A stretch of 30,887 nucleotides of DNA from a bacterium (GCA_030588935.1 JAUUWR010000001.1:1-30887), one strand, 5' to 3'. Shown: positions 1-8,825, counted from the first letter of the stretch. Notes: generated by a model not told the origin, from the sequence alone. Numbers and translations are program-made.

Positions 1-308
1 CCGATAATTATTAGGGTGTCTCCCTGATTTGTATCATTAAATTTTGCGATTTCTTCTCCAAATAGTCTTACTCTTATTTGCCCGCTGCCGTCATCCAATG
101 TGATTGATGCAAATTTTCTTTCACCTTCACTTTGGAATTTATCCACAACATTAGCAATTACATTCGTTCTTCGGATTTTTTTGTCTCCAAGTTCAGCAAA
201 GCTAAGTCTTTTGTTTGGGGCTTCTGATTCTTCAAAAATCTGATTTGCTTTAAGCAAGTCTCCTATTCTTAGTTTGTATGCTATTTCTCTTTTGTATTGG
301 TCTGGCAT
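1..308 (-). CDS. OB-fold nucleic-acid-binding protein, RPA-like (3' end cut by window)
   Basis: The first 102 codons are present; the rest lies beyond the window edge. The start is the ATG at 306-308 (read on the minus strand). After a lysine-rich N-terminus, residues from about 38 to 102 read as an OB fold: KIRRTNVIANVVDK, then the strand ASITLDDGSGQIRVRLFG, then a run ending DTLIIIG. This is the pattern of RPA/SSB-type and COG3390-like archaeal single-strand-binding proteins (family knowledge). Its neighbour mcm is on the same strand and has the same kind of leader, which fits a role in replication or repair. Other OB-fold proteins cannot be excluded without the C-terminus. Confidence 0.75.
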   Translation of the reverse strand, partial: MPDQYKREIAYKLRIGDLLKANQIFEESEAPNKRLSFAELGDKKIRRTNVIANVVDKFQSEGERKFASITLDDGSGQIRVRLFGEEIAKFNDTNQGDTLIII

Positions 309-475
309 TTTTTTATTATTTTTTTGGAATTTTTACAATTATTTTATTTAATATTATTAACTGGAATTTTATAAAATATTAAGCTTGGTTGATGAGTTTG
401 CTTGCAGTCTTTTTTGTTTGCTTGCGCTTCTCATCTCCAGAACTTTTATCTTGTGAGATTATTAGTATAATATTT
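309..475 (-). promoter_or_regulatory. Recurrent structured leader (family A) of the OB-fold gene
   Basis: On the gene strand the order is CACAAGATAAAAGTTC, GGAGATGAGAAGCGCAAGC, a direct repeat GCAAGCAAA (two copies), CTCATC, then AATTCCAG and the palindromic block, then ATG. On the + strand GATGAG (391-396) pairs with CTCATC (430-435). The TTAATATTATTAACTGGAAT block lies at 347-366. All modules recur upstream of other genes here. Whether it acts as RNA, as operator DNA or as a dispersed repeat is unknown. The remaining bases to 579 are AT-rich; the only further signal is TTTTAAAGG at about 550-558, a likely TATA box for the + gene at 580. Confidence 0.65.
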
Positions 476-579
476 GTATTATTAGTTATTATATTGTTAA
501 ATTATGAAAAATGTTTTTTAAAGATTTATGTGGTTGAAGTATAGAAAAGGTTTTAAAGGCATATTTTCTAGACTAAAAA

Positions 580-1020
580 ATGCAAAATACAAGATTTTTT
601 GATGTAGAAGGTTTGAATGAATATCTTAGAAATAATTTAAGGGGAAATGTGTTAAATATAAAGCATTATGAGAATAGAGAGAGGTTTTATGCAACGAGAT
701 TTCAAGAGAGGTCTTTTGAAATAATTCCTGAAGAATTATTAGCAAATGATTCAATTACTCAAGGAAACTATTTTGAGAAGGGAGTAAGATATCCTTATGA
801 AGAATTAAGGTTTAGAGTTCATAAATCTTTTTTACTTGCTGGAAATCATTCTATTCCAAAAGGAAAATATAGGGTTAGAGTGACTTCTAGGGGAGTAGAT
901 AAGCCAGTTGTCAAAACTTTTGTTAGAGGTTTTTGCAGATGGAAAAAAAGAAATTTACCTATGAGTTTACCTTTAGATAAGATTCTTAATGGGGAGCTTG
1001 AGGATTATATTATTGAATAA
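580..1020 (+). CDS. Hypothetical protein, 146 aa
   Basis: Unrecognised protein. It is basic, with no membrane segment and no cysteine pairs, and looks like a mixed alpha/beta soluble domain (for example GKYRVRVTSRG near residue 97). A likely TATA box (TTTTAAAGG) sits about 25 nt upstream of the ATG, so transcription probably starts at or near the start codon. It converges on mcm, with only 2 nt between the stops. Codon use is AT-rich like its neighbours. No function can be assigned. Confidence 0.7.
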   Translation: MQNTRFFDVEGLNEYLRNNLRGNVLNIKHYENRERFYATRFQERSFEIIPEELLANDSITQGNYFEKGVRYPYEELRFRVHKSFLLAGNHSIPKGKYRVRVTSRGVDKPVVKTFVRGFCRWKKRNLPMSLPLDKILNGELEDYIIE

Positions 1021-1022
1021 TT

Positions 1023-3029
1023 TCAAATCAACTGCACAAACCCAGATTTGGGCTGGAAAACGTCTCCGATTTTCTTGAGTTTTTCAAAAGATTCTTCAAA
1101 TTCAGTATCTGAGATATTGTCGCCTAATTCTTTTCTTAAAATATTCAGGGGAACCATTTTTCCGTGTTTTTCTTCAAGTTTCCTGATAGTTTCTTTTACG
1201 AGAATGATTTTATTTCTTTGACTTGAACTTACTTTTGATGTGAACCTGTCAATATCAAAGGTTTTTGTTTCAGAGTCATAGCCGACCTGCATTAAATAAT
1301 AATTTGTTAGTCTGATTGCCACTTGTGCATCTTGTTTTTCAACTTTGTTGCTTAGTCTTGTTTTTGCATGTGCTTCTGCAAGTCTTATCAAGCCCTGCAG
1401 TTGTCTTGCAGAAATTGGTATTGAGCTTGAATCTCCTGATGCCTGCATGTTTCTTAATTTTACATAAAAACTCTTGATTTCTTCTACTGCTTCGTCTGTT
1501 AATTTTGGGTTAACTTTTTGCTTGGCATAAGCAACATATTTTCTGAATAATTCCCTATCTATTTCTGATTCTCTGCCTTTCATTTGATGGAGGTTTAAAA
1601 CATGAGTTGCAATTGCATCATCTTGTTCTTTATTTGGAAGGTCTCTGAGTATGAAGATGAGATCGAATCTGTTAATTAATGCAGGGGGCAGATCAATTTG
1701 CTGTGTGATTGATTGAAGAGGTTCAAATCTTCCGTATTTAGGATTTCCTGCTGCTAAAACAGAAGTTTGGGCACTTAACGTGGCCTGAACATTAGCTTTA
1801 CTTATTGTAACTGTTTGTTGTTCAAGCGCCTCGTGCATTGCACTTCTATCTTCAGCATTCATTTTTTCAATTTCATCAATACATACAACTCCTTTATTGG
1901 CAAGAACCATTGCTCCTGCTTCCAAGCTCCATCCTTTTAAGAATTCGTCTCTTACAACAGTTGCTGTGATTCCTCTTCCACTTGCTCCCATTCCAACAAC
2001 ATATCTTCCTTTTGGGGCAATATTTGAGATAAATTTTAATGTTACTGATTTGGCTACGCCAGGATCTCCCATTAAAAATAAATGAATATCTCCTCTTGAA
2101 GTGGTTCCATCTGAGCTTACTTTCCTTACCCCCCCAAACATTTGCAAGACTAAAGACTCTTTAATTTCATCATAACCCCAAATACTTGGAGCTATACTTC
2201 CTTTTAATTTATTAAATAATTTAGGGTCTGCTGCTAATTCCTGAATTTGCCTCTCATCTTCTTCATCAATTTCAAAATCTTCATAAGTTGATTCTAAAGG
2301 TATTAGATTGTTTGCTTCAACAGCTAAATCAAATCTTGTTGAAATTGAACCTGATTGCAATGGGACTGGAACTTCTTTTAAAATCCCTAATACTCTTACT
2401 TTGCTTCCAGGGGTTGTTTTTTCTTCCATTCCTGGCTCTACTAAATCTTCTTTTAAAAATACAGGCATTCTTCTTGGTTGTTCTCCTCCAGATAATGATT
2501 CAGGAGATTCTTCAATAACTAATCTTTGAGCATCAACCATTGATTTGCTGATTAATCTGAATTGTCCTTTTCTTCCACAAGAACATCTGCTTGGTTCTCT
2601 GAACTTTTTTTCAATTTGCAATACAGAGATGACTGTCCCGCAAGAAGGGCATTCGAATTTAGCATTAACTACCTGCGGACGGACTTCTGAAGTTTGTCTT
2701 ACTAGTCCTTCAAAAAATATCAGTTGATTAAGATGCTGAGCTCTAATTGTTCTTATTTTTACTTTTTGTGTTTCAGGAAGATTGTTTAATCTGATTCTTG
2801 CATCTTTTATAAGTCCTGTTTCTTCTAAAGCTGTTTCAAGAATTTGCAAGAGTTCTTCTGGATTGCTTATTAATGCTTCTGATAAAATAGGCGAGTGAGA
2901 AGCAAGGTCATTAAAGTGTATAAAAACAACTTTTCTGCCTTTTCTAATGCTTTCACCTATGTCTTTTTTATAAGTTGCAAAAAAAGATTTTGCTTCAATT
3001 ATTAGTTCTTCAGTTCCTTTTGGTGGCAT
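1023..3029 (-). CDS. mcm: Replicative DNA helicase MCM
   Basis: This is the hexameric 3'-5' helicase that unwinds DNA at the archaeal replication fork, 668 aa and full length for the family. The N-terminal domain spans about 1-240, with zinc-binding cysteines C127, C130, C149 and C151. The AAA+ domain has Walker A GDPGVAKS (321-328, catalytic K327), Walker B VVCIDEIEKM (D385, E386) and the arginine-finger segment LINRFDLIF (R454). A winged-helix region occupies roughly the last 80 residues. The usual MCM glycine-rich motif GASGRGIT is present near 348. No intein or insertion is seen. Its start is preceded by a family A leader. It stands alone on its strand between two convergent/divergent small genes. 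Confidence 0.98.
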   Translation of the reverse strand: MPPKGTEELIIEAKSFFATYKKDIGESIRKGRKVVFIHFNDLASHSPILSEALISNPEELLQILETALEETGLIKDARIRLNNLPETQKVKIRTIRAQHLNQLIFFEGLVRQTSEVRPQVVNAKFECPSCGTVISVLQIEKKFREPSRCSCGRKGQFRLISKSMVDAQRLVIEESPESLSGGEQPRRMPVFLKEDLVEPGMEEKTTPGSKVRVLGILKEVPVPLQSGSISTRFDLAVEANNLIPLESTYEDFEIDEEDERQIQELAADPKLFNKLKGSIAPSIWGYDEIKESLVLQMFGGVRKVSSDGTTSRGDIHLFLMGDPGVAKSVTLKFISNIAPKGRYVVGMGASGRGITATVVRDEFLKGWSLEAGAMVLANKGVVCIDEIEKMNAEDRSAMHEALEQQTVTISKANVQATLSAQTSVLAAGNPKYGRFEPLQSITQQIDLPPALINRFDLIFILRDLPNKEQDDAIATHVLNLHQMKGRESEIDRELFRKYVAYAKQKVNPKLTDEAVEEIKSFYVKLRNMQASGDSSSIPISARQLQGLIRLAEAHAKTRLSNKVEKQDAQVAIRLTNYYLMQVGYDSETKTFDIDRFTSKVSSSQRNKIILVKETIRKLEEKHGKMVPLNILRKELGDNISDTEFEESFEKLKKIGDVFQPKSGFVQLI

Positions 3030-3221
3030 TTTTTATTATGTTTTGAATTTCATGAAAAATTTACTTAATATTATTAACTGGAATCTTAATGGATAGTTAA
3101 GTTATTCAGAGGAGATGCTTAAGCTCTTTCTTGTTTACTTAATCTTCTTATTCGTCCCATAAATATTTTATATATTATTAGTTTTTTATATAAAATATAT
3201 GAGCGAACAAAGTGAGCGAGC
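3030..3221 (-). promoter_or_regulatory. Recurrent structured leader (family A) of mcm
   Basis: Modules in gene order are: the GAGCGAACAAAGTGAGCGAG repeat (3201-3220 on the + strand), an AT-rich stretch containing TTTATATAAAAAAC, a hairpin, and the TTAATATTATTAACTGGAAT block (3065-3084) ending about 30 nt before the ATG. The hairpin (+ strand) pairs AGAT 3113-3116 plus TAAG 3120-3123 with CTTAATCT 3138-3145, leaving a 3-nt bulge. Bases 3222-3387 beyond it are AT-rich and hold only the TATA-like run before the 3388 gene. Confidence 0.65.
3201..3221. repeat. GAGCGA dispersed repeat, copy 1 (mcm leader)
   Basis: GAGCGAACAAAGTGAGCGAG then C. Internally it is a direct repeat, GAGCGA-ACAAAGT-GAGCGA. 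It is the far edge of the mcm leader. Confidence 0.85.
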
Positions 3222-3387
3222 TATAAGATAATTATTTTCCTCCTTTTGTGCATAAGAGAGAAGAGTTTGATTTATAAATAATTATTTGTTGTGTAGGATA
3301 TAATTAGAAATATGTTATCTAAACAAATGAAGTGATGGGGGGTTATTTTATCTAAATATTTAAATATATTAATAATCTATAATAAAT

Positions 3388-3648
3388 ATGAGAAGTTATA
3401 AGGTTGGTTTGAAGGATTTGAAGTTTTTAGTAGAGGGTTTTGTAGATGGAATGTATTTTACGAGAACGGGGGCTGTTAGATGGTGTAAGGAAAACAAGGA
3501 AATAATAACTCCTGAATTTATGAAGAGAGTTCGTGCTAGTCCTGATGGATTTTTTTATTATGAAAGTCATCTAAGAGAGGATTTAGATGAATTTGAGAAA
3601 ATGTTAAATGAACTTTCTGAAACAGAAGAAATTCTTTCTACTCTTTAA
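3388..3648 (+). CDS. Hypothetical protein, 86 aa
   Basis: Unrecognised small acidic protein, probably helical, with an E/L-rich C-terminus (residues about 60-86). AAATATTTAAATATA about 25-30 nt before the ATG is a plausible TATA box, implying a short or absent 5' UTR. Its stop codon abuts the stop of tbp on the opposite strand, with no bases between them. No motif supports a function. Confidence 0.65.
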   Translation: MRSYKVGLKDLKFLVEGFVDGMYFTRTGAVRWCKENKEIITPEFMKRVRASPDGFFYYESHLREDLDEFEKMLNELSETEEILSTL

Positions 3649-4209
3649 TTATTTATTCCGATTAGCCTCTCTTATTCTTTTGATTAATTGTGTCATTGAG
3701 TCTTCTAATTGCTGGTTGTTTTTTGTTCCTGTGCAGACTAATTTTCCATTACTGAATAATAAGAAAGTTGCGTTGGGTTCAACAAGCTTATATACTAAGC
3801 CTGGGAATTGTTCTGGTTCATATTCTGTGTTTTCTAATTCTAAAGCCAGGAAATTTAGATTTAATGGAATGTTAATACTTCCAGAAGCAACAATGTTTTG
3901 GACAGTTATTTTTGGTTTTCCAGTTATTTTGATATTTATTTTCCTTAGTGTTTTTATAACCTGTTCAATAACTTGTTTAACTTGCAGAATTGATTTTGTT
4001 CCTGTGCAAACTAAATTTCCTGATGCAAATACAAGAACTGCGGATTTTGGTTTTTTGATTCTTAATATGAGCCCTGGAAATGTTTCAGGATTATATGTCG
4101 TGGTTTGAATTGTTTTTGCTAATTTTGTTAAGGGAACATCTTTTCCTAACGAAGTTGTTGCAACTATGTTTTGAATTTTTAAAGAAGTTTTTGATTTTGT
4201 TTTAGGCAT
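3649..4209 (-). CDS. tbp: TATA-box-binding protein (TBP)
   Basis: This general transcription factor binds and bends TATA boxes and recruits TFB and RNA polymerase. It has 186 aa, normal for archaeal TBP, and consists of the two diagnostic direct repeats at about 8-95 and 100-180. Each repeat carries a QNIVA strand (13-17, 104-108), an FPGL turn (44-47, 135-138) with the DNA-intercalating phenylalanine region, and an LVCTGTK strand (66-72, 157-163). The N-terminal extension is short and basic. It lies on the minus strand between mcm and ligase, and its start is preceded by a family A leader including the GAGCGA repeat. Confidence 0.97.
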   Translation of the reverse strand: MPKTKSKTSLKIQNIVATTSLGKDVPLTKLAKTIQTTTYNPETFPGLILRIKKPKSAVLVFASGNLVCTGTKSILQVKQVIEQVIKTLRKINIKITGKPKITVQNIVASGSINIPLNLNFLALELENTEYEPEQFPGLVYKLVEPNATFLLFSNGKLVCTGTKNNQQLEDSMTQLIKRIREANRNK

Positions 4210-4380
4210 TTTGTTTATTTTATTTTTTATTGGAATCTAATATTATTTTATTCTGGAATCTCTTATAAATTATTAATCTATTCAGATGACTTGCTTAAGC
4301 TTTTCTTCCGAGTAAATTATATTTTATTTATTATTAGTTTATAATATCGTAAAACAGGTGAGCGAACAAAGTAAGCGAGC
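4210..4380 (-). promoter_or_regulatory. Recurrent leader (family A) of tbp
   Basis: The gene-strand order is the GAGCGA repeat (4360-4380 on +), AACTAATAATAAATAAAATA, ACTCGGAAG, the AAGCTTAAGC core, then two AGATTCCA copies before ATG. The left arm of the GATGAG hairpin is missing and only the right half (GTCATCTGAAT) is kept. The palindromic block is degenerate here. Bases 4381-4548 hold no gene; TTTTTAAAGATA about 30 nt before 4549 is the likely TATA box for the + strand HTH gene. Confidence 0.55.
4360..4380. repeat. GAGCGA dispersed repeat, copy 2 (tbp leader)
   Basis: One mismatch to copy 1 (GTAAGCGAGC). The similarity extends outwards as CTGATATATT, which is identical in copy 4. Confidence 0.85.
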
Positions 4381-4548
4381 CTGATATATTTGATATTTTT
4401 ATTGAGTTATTACTTTTGAATAATTAGTAAAGTTTATAAAGGGAGAGAGAGGTTTGGGTTTTTAAAGTTTTGGGTGGTGTTGTGAGAAAAATCAAAATAT
4501 ATCTTATAGATTGATAATATTTTTAAAGATAAATTTTATTTTTATAAT

Positions 4549-4845
4549 ATGAAATCTAAATCTAAAGTTAAACATGAGTTATCAAAGAATATAGTTAATT
4601 ATTTGCATGATACTTTTGGAGAGAATTATAGACAGATTGGAGAAAAGATAGACTTATCAGAGAGTTTTATGTCCCTGGTTAGACATGGAGAAAGAAATTT
4701 GACTCTTGATCATTTATTAAGGATTGAAAGTGTTTATGAAACTCCTCTCCCAACTATTTTAATACAAGCTATTAAAGATAAAAATATTCCAGAAGAATTA
4801 AGAGAGGGATATGAACTTCTTCGTGAGATAGTGATGGAAATTTAA
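4549..4845 (+). CDS. Small HTH (XRE/Cro-like) DNA-binding protein
   Basis: This 98-aa protein has one helix-turn-helix domain at about residues 20-65. The segment YRQIGEKIDLSESFMSLVRH is followed by GERNLTLDHLLRIESVY, which fits the Cro/C1 (XRE) pattern of helix 2, turn, recognition helix, then a core helix. The C-terminal 30 residues are helical and could dimerise. It is probably a transcriptional regulator, but nothing shows its target. Its last four bases overlap the 3' end of the convergent ligase gene. A TATA-like TTTTTAAAG about 30 nt upstream suggests a nearly leaderless transcript. Confidence 0.8.
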   Translation: MKSKSKVKHELSKNIVNYLHDTFGENYRQIGEKIDLSESFMSLVRHGERNLTLDHLLRIESVYETPLPTILIQAIKDKNIPEELREGYELLREIVMEI

Positions 4846-6548
4846 TACCTCACCTTCAACTCATGCCTTTCATAATCATTAGTGATTTCTTTTAAAGTTG
4901 CAACATCTTCTGCTCTTCTGTCAGGCCTAAGCTGGATTATTCTTGGAAATCTTAATGCAAATCCGGACTTATAGGTTGGTGAGCGCTGGATGTTTTGATA
5001 TCTTATTGTCACTACAATTTTGGGTTTGATGTCTACTTTTCTTCCATGCTCTTTTGTGATTAAGGGGTTAAGTTTTTTTGTTAGTTCTGTAAATGAAAGT
5101 CCGAGTTCTTTTTTTTCTTTTAATCCTGATGATTTTCCTATTTCAAGGAATTTGTTTGTTTCGTCATCTTTGCATGATAGGGTGAAAGACGCTAAAGCTC
5201 CAGCTCTTTTTCCTTTTCCATATTCTCCTCCTGTGATAACTAAATCAAGCTCGTTTTCAGCTGGCTTGAGTTTTAGCATGTGCCCGACTCTTGCTCCTGG
5301 CTGATATGCTGATTTTAAGTTTTTAATCATAACTCCTTCTTGATTGTCTTTTAATGCCTGGTTGTAGAATTCTTTTACTTTTTTTTCATCACTTGTTATT
5401 AATTGATGCGCTGTTTTAAGGTGGAATCTCTTGTTTTTGATTATTTTTCTTAAGAGTTTTGTTCTTTTTTCAAAGGGCTGGTCAACTAATGGTTTTCCAT
5501 TATAATACAATAAATCAAATGCATTGATTTCTATTGGGAGTTTTTTGACTAATTCTGGAATATTATGTTTTCTTTTGATTCTCTGGGAAACTGCTTGAAA
5601 AGGAGTGTATTTTTTTGTTTTTCTGTCAAAACCAACTGCTTCTGAGTCAATTATAAATGATTTGGCTTTTATGTGCTGTTTGACATACTGGATAACTTCT
5701 GGGAATTGGGTGGAAACATTGTCTAATCTTCTTGTGAATATTTTTATATTTCCCTGCTCATCTTTGTTTATCATCATTCTAAAGCCATCATATTTATATT
5801 CGAAACAAGCAGGCTTGCCAACTCTTTTAAATCCATCTTCAATATCTTCTGCTTTTAATGCCAGCATTGCTTTTAATGGATGCCCAGGAGTTAAGGTGAT
5901 TGATTTTAATGCTCTTGCTCCTTTGCATGCTTTTTCAAATACTAATGCAAAATCAGTTGCTTTATCATATGCATTTTGGATGAGGCTATGATTTTCTTTT
6001 GTTTTGTCAAGACAAGCCCATACAATAGCATCTCTTATTGTTCCAGAAGCTACTCCTATTCTTAATTTGTTTAATAAAGTTCTGATAATGTATTTTGCTT
6101 CTATTTCTGAGGCAGATGTTAAGAGTTCTGAGATAAGGGAGAGTTTTTTGTCTACTGTTCCTTTGCCTTCTAGTTCTGGAAGTTTTTGCAGGTTTGCGAG
6201 AACTTTTTCAGTTGTTAATTTATGAGAGAATAATGTGTTTTGTTTTTTCTTTAAAATTATTTGTTCTGCTACTTTTCCTAAATCTCCTATTTTTTTGTAT
6301 TTTTGGATAATATCTTTTTTGTCAATTCCAGAGGATTTTGACAGTGCTTTAATGCATAATTGCTCTGAAATTCCAAATTCTCTTTCATCATAATCTGGAA
6401 ATACTTTTCCTTGGATGAGGTAAATTATTTGCTTGTCTTTTTCTTTTTTTAATGTTTTTAGGAAGTCTGCTAAGATTTCTGTTTTTTTTAATCTAGATGG
6501 GTTTTGTTCTAGGTCTTCGTATATTGTGCATAATTGTGAGTATTGCAT
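4842..6548 (-). CDS. lig: ATP-dependent DNA ligase
   Basis: This enzyme seals nicks in duplex DNA at Okazaki fragments and during repair, through a ligase-AMP intermediate. At 568 aa it matches archaeal/eukaryotic type I ligases. The N-terminal DNA-binding domain covers about 1-215, including LLNKLRIGVASGTI near 158-171. The adenylation motif I is EYKYDGFR with the nucleophile K252. Motif III (FDLLYYNG), motif IV (EGVMIKN) and motif V (LKLKP) follow in order. The C-terminal OB domain ends with RFPRIIQLRPDR, typical of the family. It overlaps the convergent HTH gene by 4 nt at the 3' end and is preceded by a family A leader. Confidence 0.97.
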   Translation of the reverse strand: MQYSQLCTIYEDLEQNPSRLKKTEILADFLKTLKKEKDKQIIYLIQGKVFPDYDEREFGISEQLCIKALSKSSGIDKKDIIQKYKKIGDLGKVAEQIILKKKQNTLFSHKLTTEKVLANLQKLPELEGKGTVDKKLSLISELLTSASEIEAKYIIRTLLNKLRIGVASGTIRDAIVWACLDKTKENHSLIQNAYDKATDFALVFEKACKGARALKSITLTPGHPLKAMLALKAEDIEDGFKRVGKPACFEYKYDGFRMMINKDEQGNIKIFTRRLDNVSTQFPEVIQYVKQHIKAKSFIIDSEAVGFDRKTKKYTPFQAVSQRIKRKHNIPELVKKLPIEINAFDLLYYNGKPLVDQPFEKRTKLLRKIIKNKRFHLKTAHQLITSDEKKVKEFYNQALKDNQEGVMIKNLKSAYQPGARVGHMLKLKPAENELDLVITGGEYGKGKRAGALASFTLSCKDDETNKFLEIGKSSGLKEKKELGLSFTELTKKLNPLITKEHGRKVDIKPKIVVTIRYQNIQRSPTYKSGFALRFPRIIQLRPDRRAEDVATLKEITNDYERHELKVRY

Positions 6549-6730
6549 TTTTGTTATATTATTTTTCTGGAATCTTTACTTAATATTATTAACTGGAATC
6601 TTAGATTAGATAATGAGATGAGGTTTATTTAGCGCTTATAGGTTCATCTTCAACCTTAATCGTCTTTTCTTTAAACTTACTCAAACTCATCTTTCGAACG
6701 TTTATTCTTGTAAGATTAGTGATATTTATT
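6549..6730 (-). promoter_or_regulatory. Recurrent structured leader (family A) of DNA ligase
   Basis: The gene strand reads AATCTTACAAGAATAAACG, TTCGAAAGATGAG, a long loop, CTCATC, TAAGATTCCAG, the palindromic block, and a second AGATTCCAG before ATG. On the + strand GATGAG (6617-6622) pairs with CTCATC (6686-6691), and GTTT/AAAC extends the helix with slippage. The outer segments AATCTTA and TAAGATT can also pair (7 bp). The TTAATATTATTAACTGGAAT block lies at 6580-6599, about 27 nt from the ATG. This gap contains no gene. Confidence 0.68.
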
Positions 6731-6788
6731 AGTTGGTTCCTTCTTTTATTTAAGAAATCTTTTAGGTTTATTAAGGTTTTTAATTGGA

Positions 6789-7295
6789 TTAGTGATCTTT
6801 TAGTTCTGGGAGATCTGACAAAATTTTTTCTAAATTTTCTTCTAGTTGGGTATTAGAAAGGGATTCTTTTATTCCAATTGTTTTGAATATAAGGGGAGAT
6901 ATAAAGTATGTAATATTAAAATAAGGATTTATTTCAATTCTATTTTTTTTTAATTCAAAAGTTCCATATCCTGTATTCATTATTAAATTATTTTGATTTA
7001 TTAAATCATATGAGATAGAATCAGGTTCATAAAAAGAATCCTTTGGTTTATATTCTTTTAATAATCTATATAGCCCTTCAAATTCAGGTAATACATCTAA
7101 TTTATTCATATTAGTTGGCCAGGACATTCTTATAGTTGGCGATTCGTTATTTTTTTGATAATGAGAATTTACTTGTAGGAAACGAGTAGACTCTATATAA
7201 AAGCTATTCTTTCTAACTACTTCTTTTTTTTCTCCTTTACCAAATTCATTTTCTTTTGTTTTTACTATGATTTGTGTATTTGTTGCAGTTTTCAT
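6789..7295 (-). CDS. Hypothetical protein, 168 aa
   Basis: Unrecognised. It has a basic N-terminus, then a soluble mixed domain, with an aromatic C-terminal half (NPYFNITYFISPLIF near 127-141). That segment is hydrophobic but too polar for a clear membrane helix. The C-terminus is acidic. It is on the same strand as L15e and lies 45 nt downstream of it, so it may be co-transcribed with it. No cysteine or catalytic motif is visible. Confidence 0.65.
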   Translation of the reverse strand: MKTATNTQIIVKTKENEFGKGEKKEVVRKNSFYIESTRFLQVNSHYQKNNESPTIRMSWPTNMNKLDVLPEFEGLYRLLKEYKPKDSFYEPDSISYDLINQNNLIMNTGYGTFELKKNRIEINPYFNITYFISPLIFKTIGIKESLSNTQLEENLEKILSDLPELKDH

Positions 7296-7340
7296 TTTTT
7301 TAGTATATTTTAATTCTTTTTAAGAATTATTGTGGTAGAG

Positions 7341-7913
7341 TTATTTCCCTCTTCTTTTTCCAGCTCTTACAGAAGGCCTATTTTTATTCATTGGAGATTT
7401 GCTTCTCAATCCTCTGCTCTTTTTTCCTGCAGATGTTAATCCTCTGAAAACTCTGTTTTTGTTTGAAGGTTTGGTTATCCATTTTGTTTTTTTATTATTT
7501 TTAATTTCTGGTCTGCTTGGGTCAATGAGAATAACTTCAAAAAAATAATATTTTCCATCTTTTCCAATATTATAAGAGTTCAAAATTTCAAGATTTTGGA
7601 ATTTTCTTTGGCATCTTTGTTCTGCGACCCATTGATAGCTCATTTTTACTATTTTTTTGTTTGTCTGTCTTTTTGTTCTTCTGCCTTTATTGGGTTTTTT
7701 TCTTTTTCTCCCTCCTCTCGAGATTCTGACTCTTGCCATAACAAAACCTTTTTTAGCTTTATAGCCAAGAGAGTGGGCCCTGTCAAGACGCAGAGGTTTT
7801 TCTACTTTAACAATTGCATTTGATTTTCTCCACTCAATCATTCTTTGCCTGAGTATTTTTTTATCTGGCTTTTTCCATGCTTGTCTTAAATGGTAATGTA
7901 GTCCTTTTGTCAT
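7341..7913 (-). CDS. rpl15e: 50S ribosomal protein L15e
   Basis: This archaeal/eukaryotic large-subunit ribosomal protein binds 23S rRNA. It has 190 aa and is very basic. The family hallmarks are visible: the N-terminus (MTKGLHYHLRQAWKKP), the RLDRAHSLGYKAKKGFVMAR stretch near 42-61, arginine/lysine-rich RISRGGRKRKKPNKGR, and a C-terminus of FRGLTSAGKKSRGLR followed by a basic tail. The gene lies 24 nt downstream of an orphan gene on the same strand. A TATA-like ATTTAAAAAC sits about 25-30 nt before its ATG, so it probably also has its own promoter. It lacks the family A leader. Confidence 0.97.
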   Translation of the reverse strand: MTKGLHYHLRQAWKKPDKKILRQRMIEWRKSNAIVKVEKPLRLDRAHSLGYKAKKGFVMARVRISRGGRKRKKPNKGRRTKRQTNKKIVKMSYQWVAEQRCQRKFQNLEILNSYNIGKDGKYYFFEVILIDPSRPEIKNNKKTKWITKPSNKNRVFRGLTSAGKKSRGLRSKSPMNKNRPSVRAGKRRGK

Positions 7914-7937
7914 GTTTTGATTAGAAAGAGTTTGTTT

Positions 7938-8825
7938 TTAAATGTTTCTTGGTATTTTTCCAAGCCTATTTATTAATGATTTTCTAGCAGTTCTTTCTTG
8001 TTGAGTATCAATCTCCCAATAAAAAACTTCTTCTGAGTTTATACCAATATCTATATAGCCTGTCCCTAGTATTTTTGGGATCTTCCTTGGAATATTTTTT
8101 ATTATAATAGGAAAATCAAGTTTTCTCTTAAATAAAGGAGCAGGATATAATGTTAAACAATGTTGATCTTTTCTGAATTCATAATATGGCACTATATTAA
8201 AAGGGTTTTTGTTTTCAAATTTTTTTGGTCTTTTTTGGGGTCTTCTTTCATGACTCCAACCCCCTTCTATTAGATTTTTGTAGAATTTTAATGGATTGAT
8301 GGGATCAATCATAATATGAGGGACATTTTTATCTTTTGGAATAAATACACTACTTTGATACCAGTCAGAAATTCTTCCTAATAAAAAAGAATTCCAAAAT
8401 AAAAAATCTTTTGTTTCTTCTATAACAACTCCTCTTATATGAGGTTGATGAAATTCAGAAAAAGGGAATTTAAATTCTTTACAACCTTTTAAACTATGCC
8501 ACCCATCTCCACCCCCATCTAGATGGGACATTGGTTTAACTGTAATAAAACAAGGAATATCTAAACCAAATAGATTAATATTTCTAAGAAGAATTGGGAC
8601 TTCATCCTTAGTCCATACTTGATATTCTTTTTCTCCCTCATATGTTATTTCTCCAGTTTCCCAGTTTCTTATTTGAATTTCATAAGAAATTGTTTTTAAA
8701 TTTTGATTAAAATCTTCTTCGTTATAGACTTTTCTTCCTTCAAAACCTAATTGCCACCATAAAACTTGTTTTTTATTAATAATTCTTTTTTCATTCAGTT
8801 TTTGTAAAAGTTTTTTATTAACCAT
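7938..8825 (-). CDS. Hypothetical protein, 295 aa
   Basis: Unrecognised soluble protein, rich in aromatic residues and lysine. Visible features are a WWQLGFEG segment (about 23-30), a glycine-histidine patch MSHLDGGGDGWHSLKG (about 98-113), and GWSHERRPQKRPKKF (about 188-202). There is no signal peptide or membrane segment. It lies between tRNA-Ile and L15e on the same strand, 24 nt before L15e, so a transcript could cover all three. The histidine/aspartate patch might bind a metal, but that is only a guess. Confidence 0.7.
   Translation of the reverse strand: MVNKKLLQKLNEKRIINKKQVLWWQLGFEGRKVYNEEDFNQNLKTISYEIQIRNWETGEITYEGEKEYQVWTKDEVPILLRNINLFGLDIPCFITVKPMSHLDGGGDGWHSLKGCKEFKFPFSEFHQPHIRGVVIEETKDFLFWNSFLLGRISDWYQSSVFIPKDKNVPHIMIDPINPLKFYKNLIEGGWSHERRPQKRPKKFENKNPFNIVPYYEFRKDQHCLTLYPAPLFKRKLDFPIIIKNIPRKIPKILGTGYIDIGINSEEVFYWEIDTQQERTARKSLINRLGKIPRNI

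Noticed and set aside
1897..2727. Several + strand open frames lying over mcm
   Set aside because: They lie wholly inside mcm on the other strand, have biased composition and no promoter; they are shadows of the helicase frame.
6686..6725. TTCGAA/TTCGAGA in the leaders as a tRNA T-loop (hidden tRNA)
   Set aside because: No flanking T stem, anticodon arm or acceptor stem can be formed around it.
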